Part shown: positions 1 to 11,006 of the stretch, piece by piece | Layout of the letters: each line of letters opens with the position of its first letter | Position numbering within the stretch: position 1 is the stretch's first letter | DNA from: Boesenbergia rotunda | Taxonomy: Eukaryota; Streptophyta; Magnoliopsida; Zingiberales; Zingiberaceae | Direction of reading: 5' to 3' | NCBI GenBank assembly: GCA_024364735.1 | Contig: JAGFNQ010001611.1 | Location: forward strand, 18,878 to 82,877 | DNA: 64,000 nucleotides | Made by a program: the position numbers and the translations under genes | Notes under the pieces: model-generated | What the model was told of the DNA's origin: nothing | Seen by the model: only the letters and a program-made list of their open reading frames with translations | Database searches by the model: none

Positions 1-1342
1 AACAGGGATGGGCTCCTTAAGAAGCGCCTCGGTTCGGGGACTACCGATTATGCTATCCTTACCCTAGTAGGTCGGGGCTAGCTACCTTGGATTTACTAGG
101 GATGCGCGCTATGATGTATGTATGTGGTACAAGCCGGGGACCCCAAATGATGTTATGATAATTATGTTAAGAAATGAAAAGTATGTTTTTAAAAGATTAA
201 GCATCCTTATGATATATATGCATTGCCCATGCATTCATTATGGAAAAGTATGTTTATGAAAAGTATGTTCATGAAAAGTATGATTTTAAACTAAGCATCC
301 ATATATGTATATGCATTCCACCCATGCATTCATACACGTTATGCATTATGTTATGATAATGATGTGTTATGCTTATGCTCCATGTTAAAAGATATGTATG
401 AGAATGAATGATCCATGTTATGATTATGGTAAGAAGATGCTCTTATGATATGCTAAAATGTATGCCTATGTTTATGCCATATAGGTTGGTTTATGTCTTA
501 TGTTTATATTTATGTCATGTCTCATGCCATGCTTAGAAGGTTTACGATGTCTATGCTTGATATGCTAGAATGTATACCTATGTTTATGCCATATAGGTTG
601 GTTTATGTCTTATGTTTATATTTATGCCATGTCTCATGCCATGCTTAGAATGTTTACGATGTCTATGCTTGATATGCTAGAAAGTATGCCTATGGTTGAT
701 TTACATCTTATGCTTATGTTCATGCCACATATGATACCATGCTTAGAATGTTTAATTATGCTTATGCCTATGTTTATACTTTATGCCATGATAAGAATGT
801 TCAATTAGATTTATGCCTATGTTTATGCTTTACGCTATGATAGAAATGTTTATGATGCTTATGTTCCATATGATTATGAATGAATGACGAATGATTTTAG
901 TGAGTAGGAAAGAGTCTTACTAAGCCTGTGTGCTTATAGTCTTCTTTCCTTATACCGCAGATCATGCAAGGGGATAACGAGGAAGCAGCAGGAGGGCCTG
1001 AAGTATGTGTGTGTTGGTGACTTGGCCCATGAAATCAAATGTGTTAACCGTTTATGCTAAGAACTTTATTTTGACTACCTATATGCTCGAATAGTGACTT
1101 ATGGAACTATATGATAAGATGCCCAGTATGATATGATATGAACCTTATGGTATGATGTTAAGCATGTTATGATATGATGATTAAGCATGATGTTCATATG
1201 TGAAGTTCCATGTCATTATATTAGGGATGGTAGTAGGGGCATGTATATGTAATGTTTAAGTTATTCCGCTGCAGTATGATGTTACATGCCTTAAGTATGT
1301 TAGCGTAACGCCGCTTTAGGAAAAAAAAAAGCGGGCGTTACA
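1..1342 (+). mobile_element. chromovirus LTR, 3' part, cut by window start
   Basis: The right end (GCGGGCGTTACA after an A-tract, 1321-1342) matches, in opposite orientation, the LTR termini of the complete chromovirus at 22,911-32,403. The body is rich in ATG/TTATG-type repeats like the other copies. No primer site follows, so this is a solo or 3' LTR. It lies against copia LTR fragments. The left end is outside the window. Confidence 0.8.
461..690 (+). repeat. 112-bp tandem duplication inside the LTR
   Basis: Two near-identical units of about 112 bp (from about 461 and 573) share the block reading GTTTATGCCATATAGGTTGG. The second unit decays after about 690. Other LTR copies of the family carry different minisatellites in the matching region (42 bp and 47 bp at 19.1-20.2 kb). 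The short reading frame across the repeat is a by-product and not a gene. Confidence 0.75.
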
Positions 1343-1917
1343 TTCGGGCACTTCGGCTTATACCCAATCATCCTGGGTCCACACCTCCTTGGAGATGCTT
1401 GCTTAAGATGTCAAAGTATAAGTCTCCATGACCAAGATGACTTGAACACCGCAAGTCAAAGGAACATCGCACTTAAGCTGCAGTAAAACTTCACTGACAT
1501 ATCTATATGTAGTCTACCATATGAAGTTTTACAGCCAGTCACTCCAATGAACTAGTTCCCTTAACTAGCATTCATGTTTATCTCCGGACATCTCCATGTC
1601 ACCAGCCAGTGAGAATCAGTTGATTAGAGAATAACCCGTGCTAGTCTCAACAGAATTGATAGTGTCTATATTTATCAATTCAACGACTAGGGACAATTTC
1701 AATACTTCACAATTGCACATGTAGAGATAATCACTAGTTGTGAATTCATCACAAATTCTCTCATGCTGTGAATTGTATTGCGGACATTCAGTAAATGAGC
1801 TTAAGATCTTAATCAAATAATCATGTATACTCAAATAGTGAATATTCATTTATTAAAAAATAAATGATTACAATCATTAAGCGATTGCCTTAGGACACTT
1901 CTCTCATGTCACTAACA
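1343..1917 (-). mobile_element. copia-type LTR fragment (5' end)
   Basis: Read on the minus strand this begins TGTTAGTGACATGAG at 1917 and looks like the U3 of a plant copia LTR. It is cut at 1342 by the chromovirus LTR. No internal region belonging to it is visible, and no coding content is supported. Confidence 0.5.
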
Positions 1918-2351
1918 GAAGAAGCATCAAGGCGACGAAGTTCTTCCTTGCGACAATCTTCCTCTTCGGCCAACCTTGGTGGTGAGTCTTTCGATTTGAT
2001 TACTCTCTCGGGTTTCGTCGTGTTCACAGAGAATCTATTAGTTCTTGTGAACACGAAACTCGTGGCTTAGCGAAGTCATCCCGACGATACTCGGCGTGGA
2101 TACGAATAGAGGCGGAGCTTTCAAGGGACGCTAACGGTTGGATCTCGTCCCTTCTTCCAAGTTACGCAAGGTAATTCGTAGAGTAATTTCCTTTTCTGCA
2201 AAAATTTTATATTACGATTATGTGAACACATTGCATGCTTAGGATATGTGTTAGAATAATTTAGAAAATTATTCATGTTTTTGTTTCCGCTGCATGTAAT
2301 TATGTAACAATTACAATACGTGCCCGCGTCGGCATACACCCGGTCGCAACA
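1918..2351 (+). mobile_element. copia-type LTR fragment (3' end)
   Basis: The tail TTTGTTTCCGCTGCATG...GCAACA resembles the R/U5 end of the copia LTR at 55,941-57,914 (which has TTGTTTCCGCTGCAT near its end). It stops at 2351 against a gypsy gag relic, with no primer site. Identity is tentative. Confidence 0.35.
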
Positions 2352-2946
2352 GTTCTCTTCTCTCAGATCGTACCGAGATCTGCATAGGGGCTCCGGCTAG
2401 ATCTTTGCAGCGAGCGTGCTACACCTCTTTGATGTTGACGTGCTTGACGGATCACCCTAGTAAGTTGTCAAAACTGGTTGGCGGCTTCTTCACCAGTGAT
2501 TGAAGAAGTTGCCTTCGGCGAATCCCTGCGTAAAGGTGCTGACGAGGATCTCCGAAGTAGCAGTTGACACATCTTGCGCCACCCGATTGAACCGCTGGAT
2601 ATAGTCCTTCAGCGATTCTTTTGCCTTCTGCTTGAGGGCGAACAAATTCAAAGTCGTCTTCTGGTATCGACGACTACTGGCGAAGTGGTGTTGGAAAGTG
2701 GTTCTAAACTCCAGGAAGAAGTTTATAGAACCTTGGGGGAGCCTCTGGAACCATCTCTAGGCGGCCCCTGAGAAAGTGTTCAAGAACACACGGCACTTCA
2801 CACCATCTGTGTACTGGTGTAAGAGAGTCATGTTCTCGAACTTGTAGATATGGTCCTCTAGATTCGTCTTCCCATCGTAATCGGTAATTCCTGGACCACA
2901 GAATTACTTAGGCATGGGGACTTCTACGATGTCAAGGGAGAAAGTA
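2352..2946 (-). pseudogene. Tat-like gypsy gag relic
   Basis: The minus-strand translation contains pieces of the retrotransposon gag domain in order: a KFENMTLLHQY-like block near 2,840, a RWFQRLP-like block near 2,750, a FALKQKAKESLKDYIQRFN-like segment near 2,610, then FTQGFAEGNFF near 2,500. These align block for block with the gag at 59,171-60,070. The frame is broken by stops and at least one frameshift, so it cannot make a capsid protein. It is cut on the left by an LTR fragment and on the right by another LTR end. Confidence 0.7.
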
Positions 2947-2996
2947 TTAGTAGGAGCCCTAGAGCCAATTATGTGATAATTGACTAGGGACTTTTT
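2947..2996 (+). mobile_element. 50-bp terminal stub of a copia LTR
   Basis: The sequence TAGTAGGAGCCCTAGAGCCA and onwards is the plus-oriented counterpart of the end at 57,862-57,914, the start of the LTR at 55,941-57,914. It breaks off inside a T-run at 2996, where the Sirevirus LTR starts. The Sirevirus element therefore inserted into, or recombined with, an older copia LTR. Confidence 0.7.
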
Positions 2997-4004
2997 TGTT
3001 GAGGCAATCAGTTATCCGGAGTGACCAAGTATTTTGATATTTGGGCAAAGGGTTTTAAGTTAGATTTACCCTTGTTATCTCATATGCGTATGTTGAGTGT
3101 GCAGGTTGTACAGGTTACACATATGGACTTGACTGGACGGCCTCGGTACGGTGAAGGATGGCATGGAGGTAAGCTGGACGCTTGCGTGTGCATCCGACGG
3201 ACTTTAGACAGCAGGAATGATGAGCTAATGGGCGCGGACTTTGAGGCATGCATGAAGGATGCATGGAGGTAAGCTGGAGGCTTGCGTGCATCCGAGGGAC
3301 GGGAGCCGAAGATGAAGAGGGTGCGAAAGCAACAGTCGAGGCTGCGGAAGAGGAGTCAGTCAAGTCGTGAGGGTACGAGTGTTGTGTGATTGTACTCGGG
3401 AAAGTCCTAGGGTCGAGTGCTGAGAGAAGTGTACTCGGGAAGGGAAACCCTAGGTGTGTGAGTGGAGCAGTCAACTGCCATTGGGGCAGTCGACTGATAA
3501 ATCTCACAGAATGCTTTCAGGCCTGGACCAGTTGACTGGTAAATTGGCAGTCGACTGGTAACCCCGAAAACTAGCCATTGGGTTAGCCGTTGGCTAACAA
3601 TTAAGGCTAGACCAGTCGACTGGTAAATGGGCAGTCGACTGGTGGCGAGGGTTTCAGACTTAGTTCTATTTAAGGGGACTTCGTCTTGGCTGAAAGGTTT
3701 GACGAATCTTGTCTTGGTTAAAGGCAATATAGTAGTCTTTGTGCTTAGAGCTTTGATTGTGATTGTGGCGAGGTTTCTCCACCCACAAGGAGCGACGAGG
3801 GCTAGCCGGAGGTTATCCGGGGATTGATCCACCGACGGATTCTTGGATTAGTCACCCGGCCGGGGTGGATACCAAGTAAACTCTCTTTGTTAGCGTTGTT
3901 TGTTTTCTTTATTATTGTTTCCGCTGTGCAACTAACAACGCAGGTACAAGAAAGATCTGAGATTCGCTATTCACCCCCTCTAGCGTACCGGAAACGATCC
4001 TACA
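2997..4004 (+). mobile_element. Sirevirus-like LTR 1
   Basis: This 1,008-bp LTR starts TGTTGAGGCAATC and ends GATCCTACA. It is followed directly by a tRNA-iMet primer site. Before its end it carries the string TATTCACCCCCTCTAGC, shared by all Sirevirus LTRs here. It is nearly identical to LTR 2 (6,686-7,694) apart from some substitutions near its left end. A TATTTAAG box (3,667-3,674) lies just downstream of three palindrome pairs. Small frames inside are not coding. Confidence 0.9.
3468..3674 (+). promoter_or_regulatory. three palindrome pairs plus TATA-like box in LTR 1
   Basis: CAGTCGACTG-type cores start at 3468/3487, 3529/3548 and 3613/3632, each pair offset by 19 bp. The third pair begins with the perfect 14-mer ACCAGTCGACTGGT (3611-3624). 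TATTTAAG follows at 3667-3674, 25 bp after the last core. Inferred role: upstream promoter element of the LTR, possibly bound by a paired factor on one DNA face. Confidence 0.65.
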
Positions 4005-4022
4005 GTTGGTATCAGAGCAAGG
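4005..4022 (+). other. primer-binding site, initiator tRNA-Met
   Basis: GTTGGTATCAGAGCAAGG directly follows the LTR end. TGGTATCAGAGC is the standard complement to the 3' end of plant initiator tRNA-Met. Confidence 0.92.
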
Positions 4023-4076
4023 ACCGCTCTTGATCGTACTAACCGCCGAGGGAGCACACGCTAGAGGGAGAAGAAC

Positions 4077-5698
4077 ATGGAAGACAAATTCGGGGACGAC
4101 ATCTACACTCCGCCGGCCTACGACCATGAAGATTTCGGGTATTGAAAGTCACGGATGGAGACATGGTTCGGAATGGAGTGGGACCTTCGGATTGCGCTTG
4201 AAGGGCCTTTCGAGATTCCAAAGGATAAGCACGGGAAGAGGCATAGACCTAGATATTGGAATCAAGAACAATAAAATCAATCCAAGCCGAATAAAAAGGT
4301 AATTGACATATTGCTTAATTCTTTGCCTACTAATGTTTTGAATGGTGTAGGAGCATACAAAAATACACACGAATTATGGATCAAAGTAGAAGAATTTCAT
4401 AAAAACCCTACACGAGGTCAAGTAGTGGAAGAACCCGAGGAAGTGAACTCGATAGCCCAAAAGGAGGAAAAATTAAGTGAAAGATTATCAACTTCCTCAA
4501 GAGAAGAAGAAGAAGAGGTCTCCACCTCAAGGATTGAGGGGGAGGAGAGAGCTTCATCTATACCGGAACAAGAGGAAGCATCCACATCATCCAAGGTTGA
4601 AGAAGAAGTCAACCTAGCCTCTATCTCCACCAAAGCTAAATCGAAAGAGCACATTACATGCTTTGGTTGCAACGAAAAGGGGCACTACAAGGACAAGTGC
4701 CCGAAAGGTAAAATGAAGGTAAAATCTACACTCATTTCAAGTTCTTTTAAATCTAACATGAGGTGTAGGAGTGAAGAAGCCCAAGCTAAAAAGGAGAAGA
4801 TTAGATGCTTTACATGTGGAGAGCTAGGGCACTACCACACCAAGTGCCCTAGAAAAGGTGAGCTAAAGAAAATGGAGCACTTGAGGAGATGGGAAAAAGA
4901 AGAAAGGAAGAAGAGAAGAAGCCCACATCAAAGAGGGACTCCAAAGGTAAGGAAGGTAACTTCTAACCTTAAGACAAAGTTTAATTCAAATTTAAGTTCC
5001 TCCTTGCATTTTAAAAATAATGTTAATCATCCCTCCATGCATGCTAGTTTTCATGAAAAATGCTTAATGGTGCATAACTTTGGATTTAGATATAATGATA
5101 GGACTAGGGTTAACAAGATAGATCACAACCCTAGGAAAAGCATGCATAATGATAGACCCAAGACCTCTAGACCTAAGGATCATGATACTAATCCTAAAAA
5201 GGGAAGGAATGTGCCTAGGCAAATGGGTAGGTCTAGGAATGTCCAAGGTGGACATATAGAAACTAAAGTTAGAAACTTGTCAAGGGAAAATCAAGCCTTG
5301 AGGGCAAGGCTTGATATATTAGAAAATGCCCTAGAAAGATTCACGGTTGGATCTAAGGGCTTAGACATGATGTTGGGGAGCTTAAGACCCAACTATGATC
5401 GATCGAGTTAGGGATACCGGTCTAAGACCTCCAAGGTAGATGGAAAGAAATATGCTGGGGAAGCATATAATCATGGCAAGGAGGGTAAGTCCAAGGATGG
5501 CAAGTGGGTGCCATCAAAAGGTAGAAAGGGTGACTTAACCAAGGACAAGGTGTCCAAGGTTAAGAAGGTCCATTTTGTAGGCCAAGAAACACCGGAGGCA
5601 CACCGGTGTGGCTTAGTGTGGGTTGAGTCACCTAGGGAGGTGGCTAGGGCTAAGAGTTCAAGGGGGAGCTCTAGGAGCCTTTGGGATATATGGTAAAT
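4077..5698 (+). pseudogene. gag: Sirevirus-like gag, broken, two CCHC zinc knuckles
   Basis: The start MEDKFGDDIYTPPAYD at 4077 begins the capsid protein. The sister copy at 7767 reads FGYWKS where this copy has TGA in place of the Trp codon. Both copies also have a TAA after RYWNQEQ, so a stop is shared by the family. From 4311 an open stretch of 366 codons carries an acidic Glu/Ser region, two zinc knuckles (CFGCNEKGHYKDKC and CFTCGELGHYHTKC, both CX2CX4HX4C), a basic region and a short coiled-coil-like segment (NLSRENQALRARLDILENAL). It ends at 5411; gag-like reading in other frames continues to about 5698. Protease, integrase, RT and RNase H are absent. The middle of the capsid domain also looks shortened. 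The role would be RNA packaging, but this copy is not functional. Confidence 0.85.
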
Positions 5699-6685
5699 AG
5701 ATCTTTGGAGGGTTCCTCCTAGAGGTCTAGATGAATCATGGAGTGTGCCAAAGGAATTGGAGACGGACTTGAGTCTCAATTCTTAGATTTTGGCATGGTG
5801 TTTTTGAGTTTCATGCATGGAAATATGACATTAGGGTCATGTTGCATGAAAATTCATTTTTGGTGTGTAATTGCCATGTAAATCAATGCTAGGGGCGCAT
5901 TGTGAGTTGGCATGGGCAAAGACATCAAGAGGAAACCAAAACTAGGACTTTAAGTCAAGATTTGATTAAAGTTTTTTGCTAATTTTTGGATTTTGTATCA
6001 AACTTGGGAATGGTGATAGATACATTTTGGAATATATTTTTCCCAAGTAGATATGGGTACCACAAACCTCTCCAAAAAATTTGGAAATTTTTGGAGATTT
6101 TTGGAATTTCTTGCGCATTTCTGAATTTCTTCAGAAAGGCTGAAATTTAGGTTTTCAGAGTATCAGTCGACTGCCCTGGGGGGCAATCGACTGATCAAGG
6201 CTGATTTTTGTATCAGTAGCTGGTTTGAGCTCCAAATGATGCAAAACAAGTGTATAGGGGGCTAGTACACATTATTTATGGTCATTGGGGATTAAAAGAA
6301 CCGATAATTGGGATATTGTTGGGTTCTTTTTGATGTTAGGCAAAGGGGGAGAAGTGTTGGGTTTAAGTTGGGAAACTAAACACACCTTTGCTAGAAACCC
6401 TAGGTTTAGGGGGAACTAAGATTAAGGGGGAGCATGGTTGCTCCATTCATGGCATAAGGGGAACCTTGGAGAGGTTCTTAAAAAGTCTTTGTAAGTCCAG
6501 TGTAGGGGGAGCATTGGAAAAGCTTTAAAAAGCCCGTGTTGAAAAATTCCTAACTTGGAGGATTAGGTGTAGGATGCCTTGGGATAGGATTCATGTATGC
6601 ATTGCATATGCATTACTTTTGCTATTGACTACTATTTTGCTTTCCCTAATTTAAACGTATTGTCAAACATCAAAAAGAGGGAGAT
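5699..6685 (+). other. Sirevirus 3' noncoding region and polypurine tract
   Basis: No coding sequence is supported. It holds a palindrome pair (CAGTCGACTG at 6164 and a CAATCGACTG variant at 6184, 20 bp apart), AT-rich DNA, and a polypurine tract AAAAAGAGGGAGAT (6672-6685) against the next LTR. The same 3' region occurs at 35,200-35,890, with pol missing in both. Loss of pol therefore seems to be a family trait. Confidence 0.75.
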
Positions 6686-7694
6686 TGTTGAGGCAATCTG
6701 TGGTCCGGAGTGACCAAGTGTTTTGATGTTTGGGCAAACGGTTTTAAGTTAGGTTTACCCTTGTTATCTCATATGCGTATGTTGAGTGTGCAGGTTGTAC
6801 AGGTTACACATATGGACTTGACTGGACGGCCTCGGTACGGTGAAGGATGGCATGGAGGTAAGCTAGATGCTTGCGTGTGCATCCGACAGACTTTAGACAG
6901 CAGGAATGATGAGCTGATGGGCGCGGACTTTGAGGCATGCATGAAGGATGCATGGAGGTAAGCTGGAGGCTTACGTGCATCCGAGGGACGGGAGCCGAAG
7001 ATGAAGAGGGTGCGAAAGCAACAGTCGAGGCTGCGGAAGAGGAGTCAGTCAAGTCGTGAGGGTACGAGTGTTGTGTGATTGTACTCGGGAAAGTCCTAGG
7101 GTCGAGTGCTGAGAGAAGTGTACTCGGGAAGGGAAACCCTAGGTGTGTGAGTGGGGCAGTCAACTGCCATTGGGACAGTCGACTGATAAATCTCACAGAA
7201 TGCTTTCAGGCCTGGACCAGTTGACTGGTAAATTGGCAGTCGACTGGTAACCCCGAAAACTAGCCATTGGGTTAGCCGTTGGCTAACAATTAAGGCTAGA
7301 CCAGTCGACTGGTAAATGGGCAGTCGACTGGTGGCGAGGGTTTCAGACTTAGTTCTATTTAAGGGGACTTCGTCTTGGCTGAAAGGTTTGACGAATCTTG
7401 TCTTGGTTAAAGGCAATATAGTAGTCTTTGTGCTTAGAGCTTTGATTGTGATTGTGGCGAGGTTTCTCCACCCACAAGGAGCGACGAGGGCTAGCCGGAG
7501 GTTATCCGGGGATTGATCCACCGACGGATTCTTGGATTAGTCACCCGGCCGGGGTGGATACCAAGTAAACTCTCTTTGTTAGCGTTGTTTGTTTTCTTTA
7601 TTATTGTTTCCGCTGTGCAACTAACAACGCAGGTACAAGAAAGATCTGAGATTCGCTATTCACCCCCCTCTAGCATACCGAAAACGATCCTACA
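6686..7694 (+). mobile_element. Sirevirus-like LTR 2
   Basis: This 1,009-bp LTR is very close to LTR 1. It is preceded by a polypurine tract, as a 3' LTR should be, and followed by a primer site and a gag start, as a 5' LTR should be. It is therefore the shared middle LTR of a tandem array. Palindrome cores start at 7157/7176, 7218/7237 and 7302/7321, all 19 bp apart, with TATTTAAG at 7356-7363. Confidence 0.9.
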
Positions 7695-7712
7695 GTTGGT
7701 ATCAGAGCAAGG
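7695..7712 (+). other. primer-binding site, initiator tRNA-Met (second copy)
   Basis: GTTGGTATCAGAGCAAGG follows LTR 2 directly, identical to the site at 4005. Confidence 0.9.
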
Positions 7713-7766
7713 ACCACTCTTGATCAGACTAACCGCCAAGGGAGCCCACGCTAGAGGGAGAAGAAC

Positions 7767-8237
7767 ATGGAAGACAAATTCGGGGATGACATCTACACTC
7801 CGCCGGCCTACGACCATGAGGATTTCGGGTATTGGAAGTCACGAATGGAGACATGGTTCGGAATGGAGTGGGACCTTCGGATTGCGCTTGAAGGGCCTTT
7901 CGAGATTCCAAAGGATAAGCACGGGAAGAGGCTTAGACCTAGATATTGGAATCAAGAACAATAAAATCAATCCAAGACGAATAAAAAGGTAATTGACATA
8001 TTGCTTAATTCTTTGCCTACTAATGTTTTGAATGGTGTAGGAGCATACAAAAATGCACACGAATTATGGATCAAAGTAAAAGAATTTCATAAAAACCCTA
8101 CACGAGGTCAAGTAGTGGAACAACCCAAGGAAGTGAACTCGATAGCCCAAAAGGAAGAAAAATTAAGTGAAAGATTATCAACCTCCTCAAGAGAAGAAGA
8201 GGAAAAGGTCTCCACCTCAAGGTTTGAGAAGTCGTAG
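7767..8237 (+). pseudogene. gag: Sirevirus-like gag, 5' fragment
   Basis: A second copy of the gag start. It keeps the Trp codon lost in the copy at 4077, giving 65 codons to the shared TAA after RYWNQEQ. A further frame (8001-8237) matches the start of the zinc-knuckle frame and is cut off after TSRFEKS. The element ends abruptly at about 8,234, where copia-like DNA begins. No zinc knuckle remains here. Confidence 0.8.
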
Positions 8238-8925
8238 TATACGGGTCATAACCATGTCACATTTTACCGCTTATATGTTGATATATGCAATGTGTGTATG
8301 TGATGCATGATTAGATAAACATTTATCTTAATTAAGTCAACTCGATATGCCAACCAAAGTTTGGTACTCATAAACTACCCTGACCATTTGTTGTTGGGTT
8401 TGCCAAAGCAAAGTGACACATTTTATCTTGGTATAGTGAGAGAGGATAATTGTGATGTCCCACTATCGAACATTGGGTGAGACTTAACTAAGTTACCTCA
8501 ATTGGATTGAGAAACTTAGAGGCATATCCCAAAAGTTGGGAAAATTGGGTCAGAGAACAATTATATAAAGTCTTGGGCGATTAGCCAAAGCTAACTCAAG
8601 ATAATGTGTAATGTAGATCTTGACCCTTTATTTCCAAGAGTTGTATAAGATGTAATTGGTAAAATATTACCTACTTAATTATACTAAGTCTTGGGTGATT
8701 AGCCAAAGCTAACTCAAGATGAGGTATAATATGGATCTTATCCCACATGAATATAGTCGTTATTTGGTTTGGAGCTAGTAGTGTGGGTAAATTGAGTTTG
8801 CCCACATCCATGACTAGCCCCTACCAAAGCTCTACAATTTAGTGGGAGTGTCATTTAATTAAAAACATAATTAAATGATCTAGATATGAAACTTATTTCT
8901 GCATATTTTACTATTGTAGATCACT
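8235..8925 (+). other. copia leader or noncoding DNA with a 35-bp direct repeat
   Basis: No coding sequence is seen. A 35-bp block (AAGTCTTGGGCGATTAGCCA and onwards) occurs at 8568-8602 and, with one difference, at 8686-8720. The stretch leads into a copia gag, so it is probably that element's 5' leader. No LTR or primer site is recognisable. Confidence 0.45.
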
Positions 8926-9699
8926 ATGTCATCTAACACGTCAAATACTCTCTCTCTCTCTGCGATCTGTCCTTGAGAAGGACAAGCAAAACAGAGCTAA
9001 TTTCCTGGACTGGTACAGAAACTTGAGGATCGTTCTCAAACAAGAATGAAAATTGTACGTCCTAGAGCAACCTCTTCTAGAAGCACCTATCACTACCGTC
9101 ACTCGTGTCGAAAATGATGCTTACAAGAAGCATCCGGATGATGCACTTGATGTATCATGCCTCATGCACTCATGCTTGCCACCATGAACTCTGAGCTTCA
9201 GAAGCAACATGAGAATATGGATACACATGATATGGTTGAGCACATAAAACAACTATATCAAGGGCAAGCTCGGCACGAGCGGTTTGAGGTGTCTAAGGCC
9301 CTATTTGCATGCAAGATGCAAGAAGGAACTTCCATAGGAACTCACATACTCAAGATGATTGGGTATGCCGAGAACCTTGAAAGATTAGGATTTCCACTGA
9401 GTCAAGAATTGGCCACAGACCTTATTCTGCAATCATTGCCGGAAAGGTACAATCAATTGGTCATGAACTATAATATGAACGAAATTGACAAGCCATTGTC
9501 TGAGATGCTCAGCATGTTGAGAATTGTTGAACCTATTCTCAAGAAAATCAAGACTAGTAATGTACTAATGGTATAGAAGGGCAAAGGCAAATGGAAGCCT
9601 AACGGCAAAGGTAAGACCCAAGCTAAAGGCAAGGCCAACTCTACTGCACTAAAGGTCAAAGGCGGGGTGCATAAGGAAAGGACCTTCTTCCACTGTGGT
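8926..9699 (+). pseudogene. gag: Ty1/copia gag (UBN2-type), truncated
   Basis: Translation from the ATG at 8926 needs one frame change and includes LNRANFLDWYRNLRIVLKQE, a typical copia gag N-terminus. The longest open part is 9157-9576: HMLKM-like coiled segments, YAENLERLGFPLSQELATD and LILQSLPERYNQLVMNYNMN, all hallmarks of the UBN2 capsid family. A stop follows; a basic Lys/Gly linker continues to TFFHCGC, the first half of a zinc knuckle, which is cut exactly by the LTR starting at 9700. Protease and polymerase are missing. Confidence 0.8.
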
Positions 9700-11006
9700 T
9701 GTTAGGATGTATACTAAAAGCCTTACTTTTATAAAGATATCTTCATTTTGAAAGAGAATCACATTATCACTATTTGCATGTTTATATTAGTATGCGCATA
9801 TTATCTGATACTTTACATTGTAGATAACATGGTGTGTGGTGTCACACAGAAGATCATGTTATTAGTCCCTTGTAAAGTATAAGTAGAGGCTCACAACCAA
9901 GATGGATTTAGACAAACCATCAAGATGGTTGTAGTGTAATTTGGTGTTGGTTTATCTTGACCATAGAATTACACTAATGCACTTTGTGTGTATTGAGCAG
10001 GACCGATATAGAGGTGATTTAATTTATATTGACTTCATAATTGAATCAGACCTCAGTTATTATGGAGTACATGCTCTTAATCCTGATATAATAACGGGTG
10101 CATATACTTAATATTTATTTCTTTGATTTACCAATGGGCGAGATTTATTCTGTTAAATTGATAGGCCCGGTAAGTTAGAAAATAATATTATTTACATGGT
10201 GTTCCATTGATTATAGAAGGAAATCATGTCCTGGTGAGTCGGGTTGATGATGTCCCCTTGAGGAGCTCATAAGGTTCATTATATTAAATCCTGCAGGTGG
10301 ACTTGATCCGACATACTGATAAGGTTGAGTGGTACTACTCAAGAAGTTAGAAGTTGATTAATTAAATTGTTAGTAATTTAAATTAATCAACGGACATTAG
10401 ATATCTTAAACACGAGAAGATACTTGTACTCATAATAGGTGGAGTCCATATTTAAATATGGGGGTTGGTGAGGTAGATCAATGAGGATCTTTTAGTAGAA
10501 TAGATCTTCATTAATGGATCGGGCCTTGATCCATTAGGTGGTCGAGACCCAACTCTTCCTCATGGTCCCTATTGTATCCCTATATACCGATGCAGTCATG
10601 AGACAAGGCATCCAATTGAACCCCAACCCTCTCTCTTGGTTTTTCTCTCTTAGATTTTCTCTCTCTCTCCTAGGGTTTTTGGCGCCGATGGGTTTGGAGG
10701 AGAAGAAGGGCCAGGTGAGGGAAATTACATCTCTTCCTCTTGGTTTTCTTCTCCGGTTCCATCCCTTGGGTGAGCACAAATCTATAAGAAGAAGAAGCTT
10801 GGCCGGTGGCAAGGAACAAAGGAGCTCTTCTCTCCTTTTTGGCGCCAGTGATGAGAGGGAAGGAGGGAACCGGTGGTTGGGGTTTGGAGAAGAGGAGAGC
10901 TTTTTCTTCTTCTCTCACTGCTTCTTCTTCATCCTCTACTCTTCTTCCACTGGACGGCGTCTCCTAGCAACTGGGAGTTGGCTAGCGGCACTTTGGAAGA
11001 ACTTTA

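Noticed and set aside
3115..3832. Overlapping frames in Sirevirus LTR 1, repeated in LTR 2
   Set aside because: They cover promoter palindromes, are not kept in the more distant LTRs, and have no known domain.
4005..4022. tRNA gene hint from TGGTATCAGAGC (also at 7695, 12882, 29173)
   Set aside because: Only the complement of the tRNA 3' end is present, right after an LTR; it is a primer-binding site.
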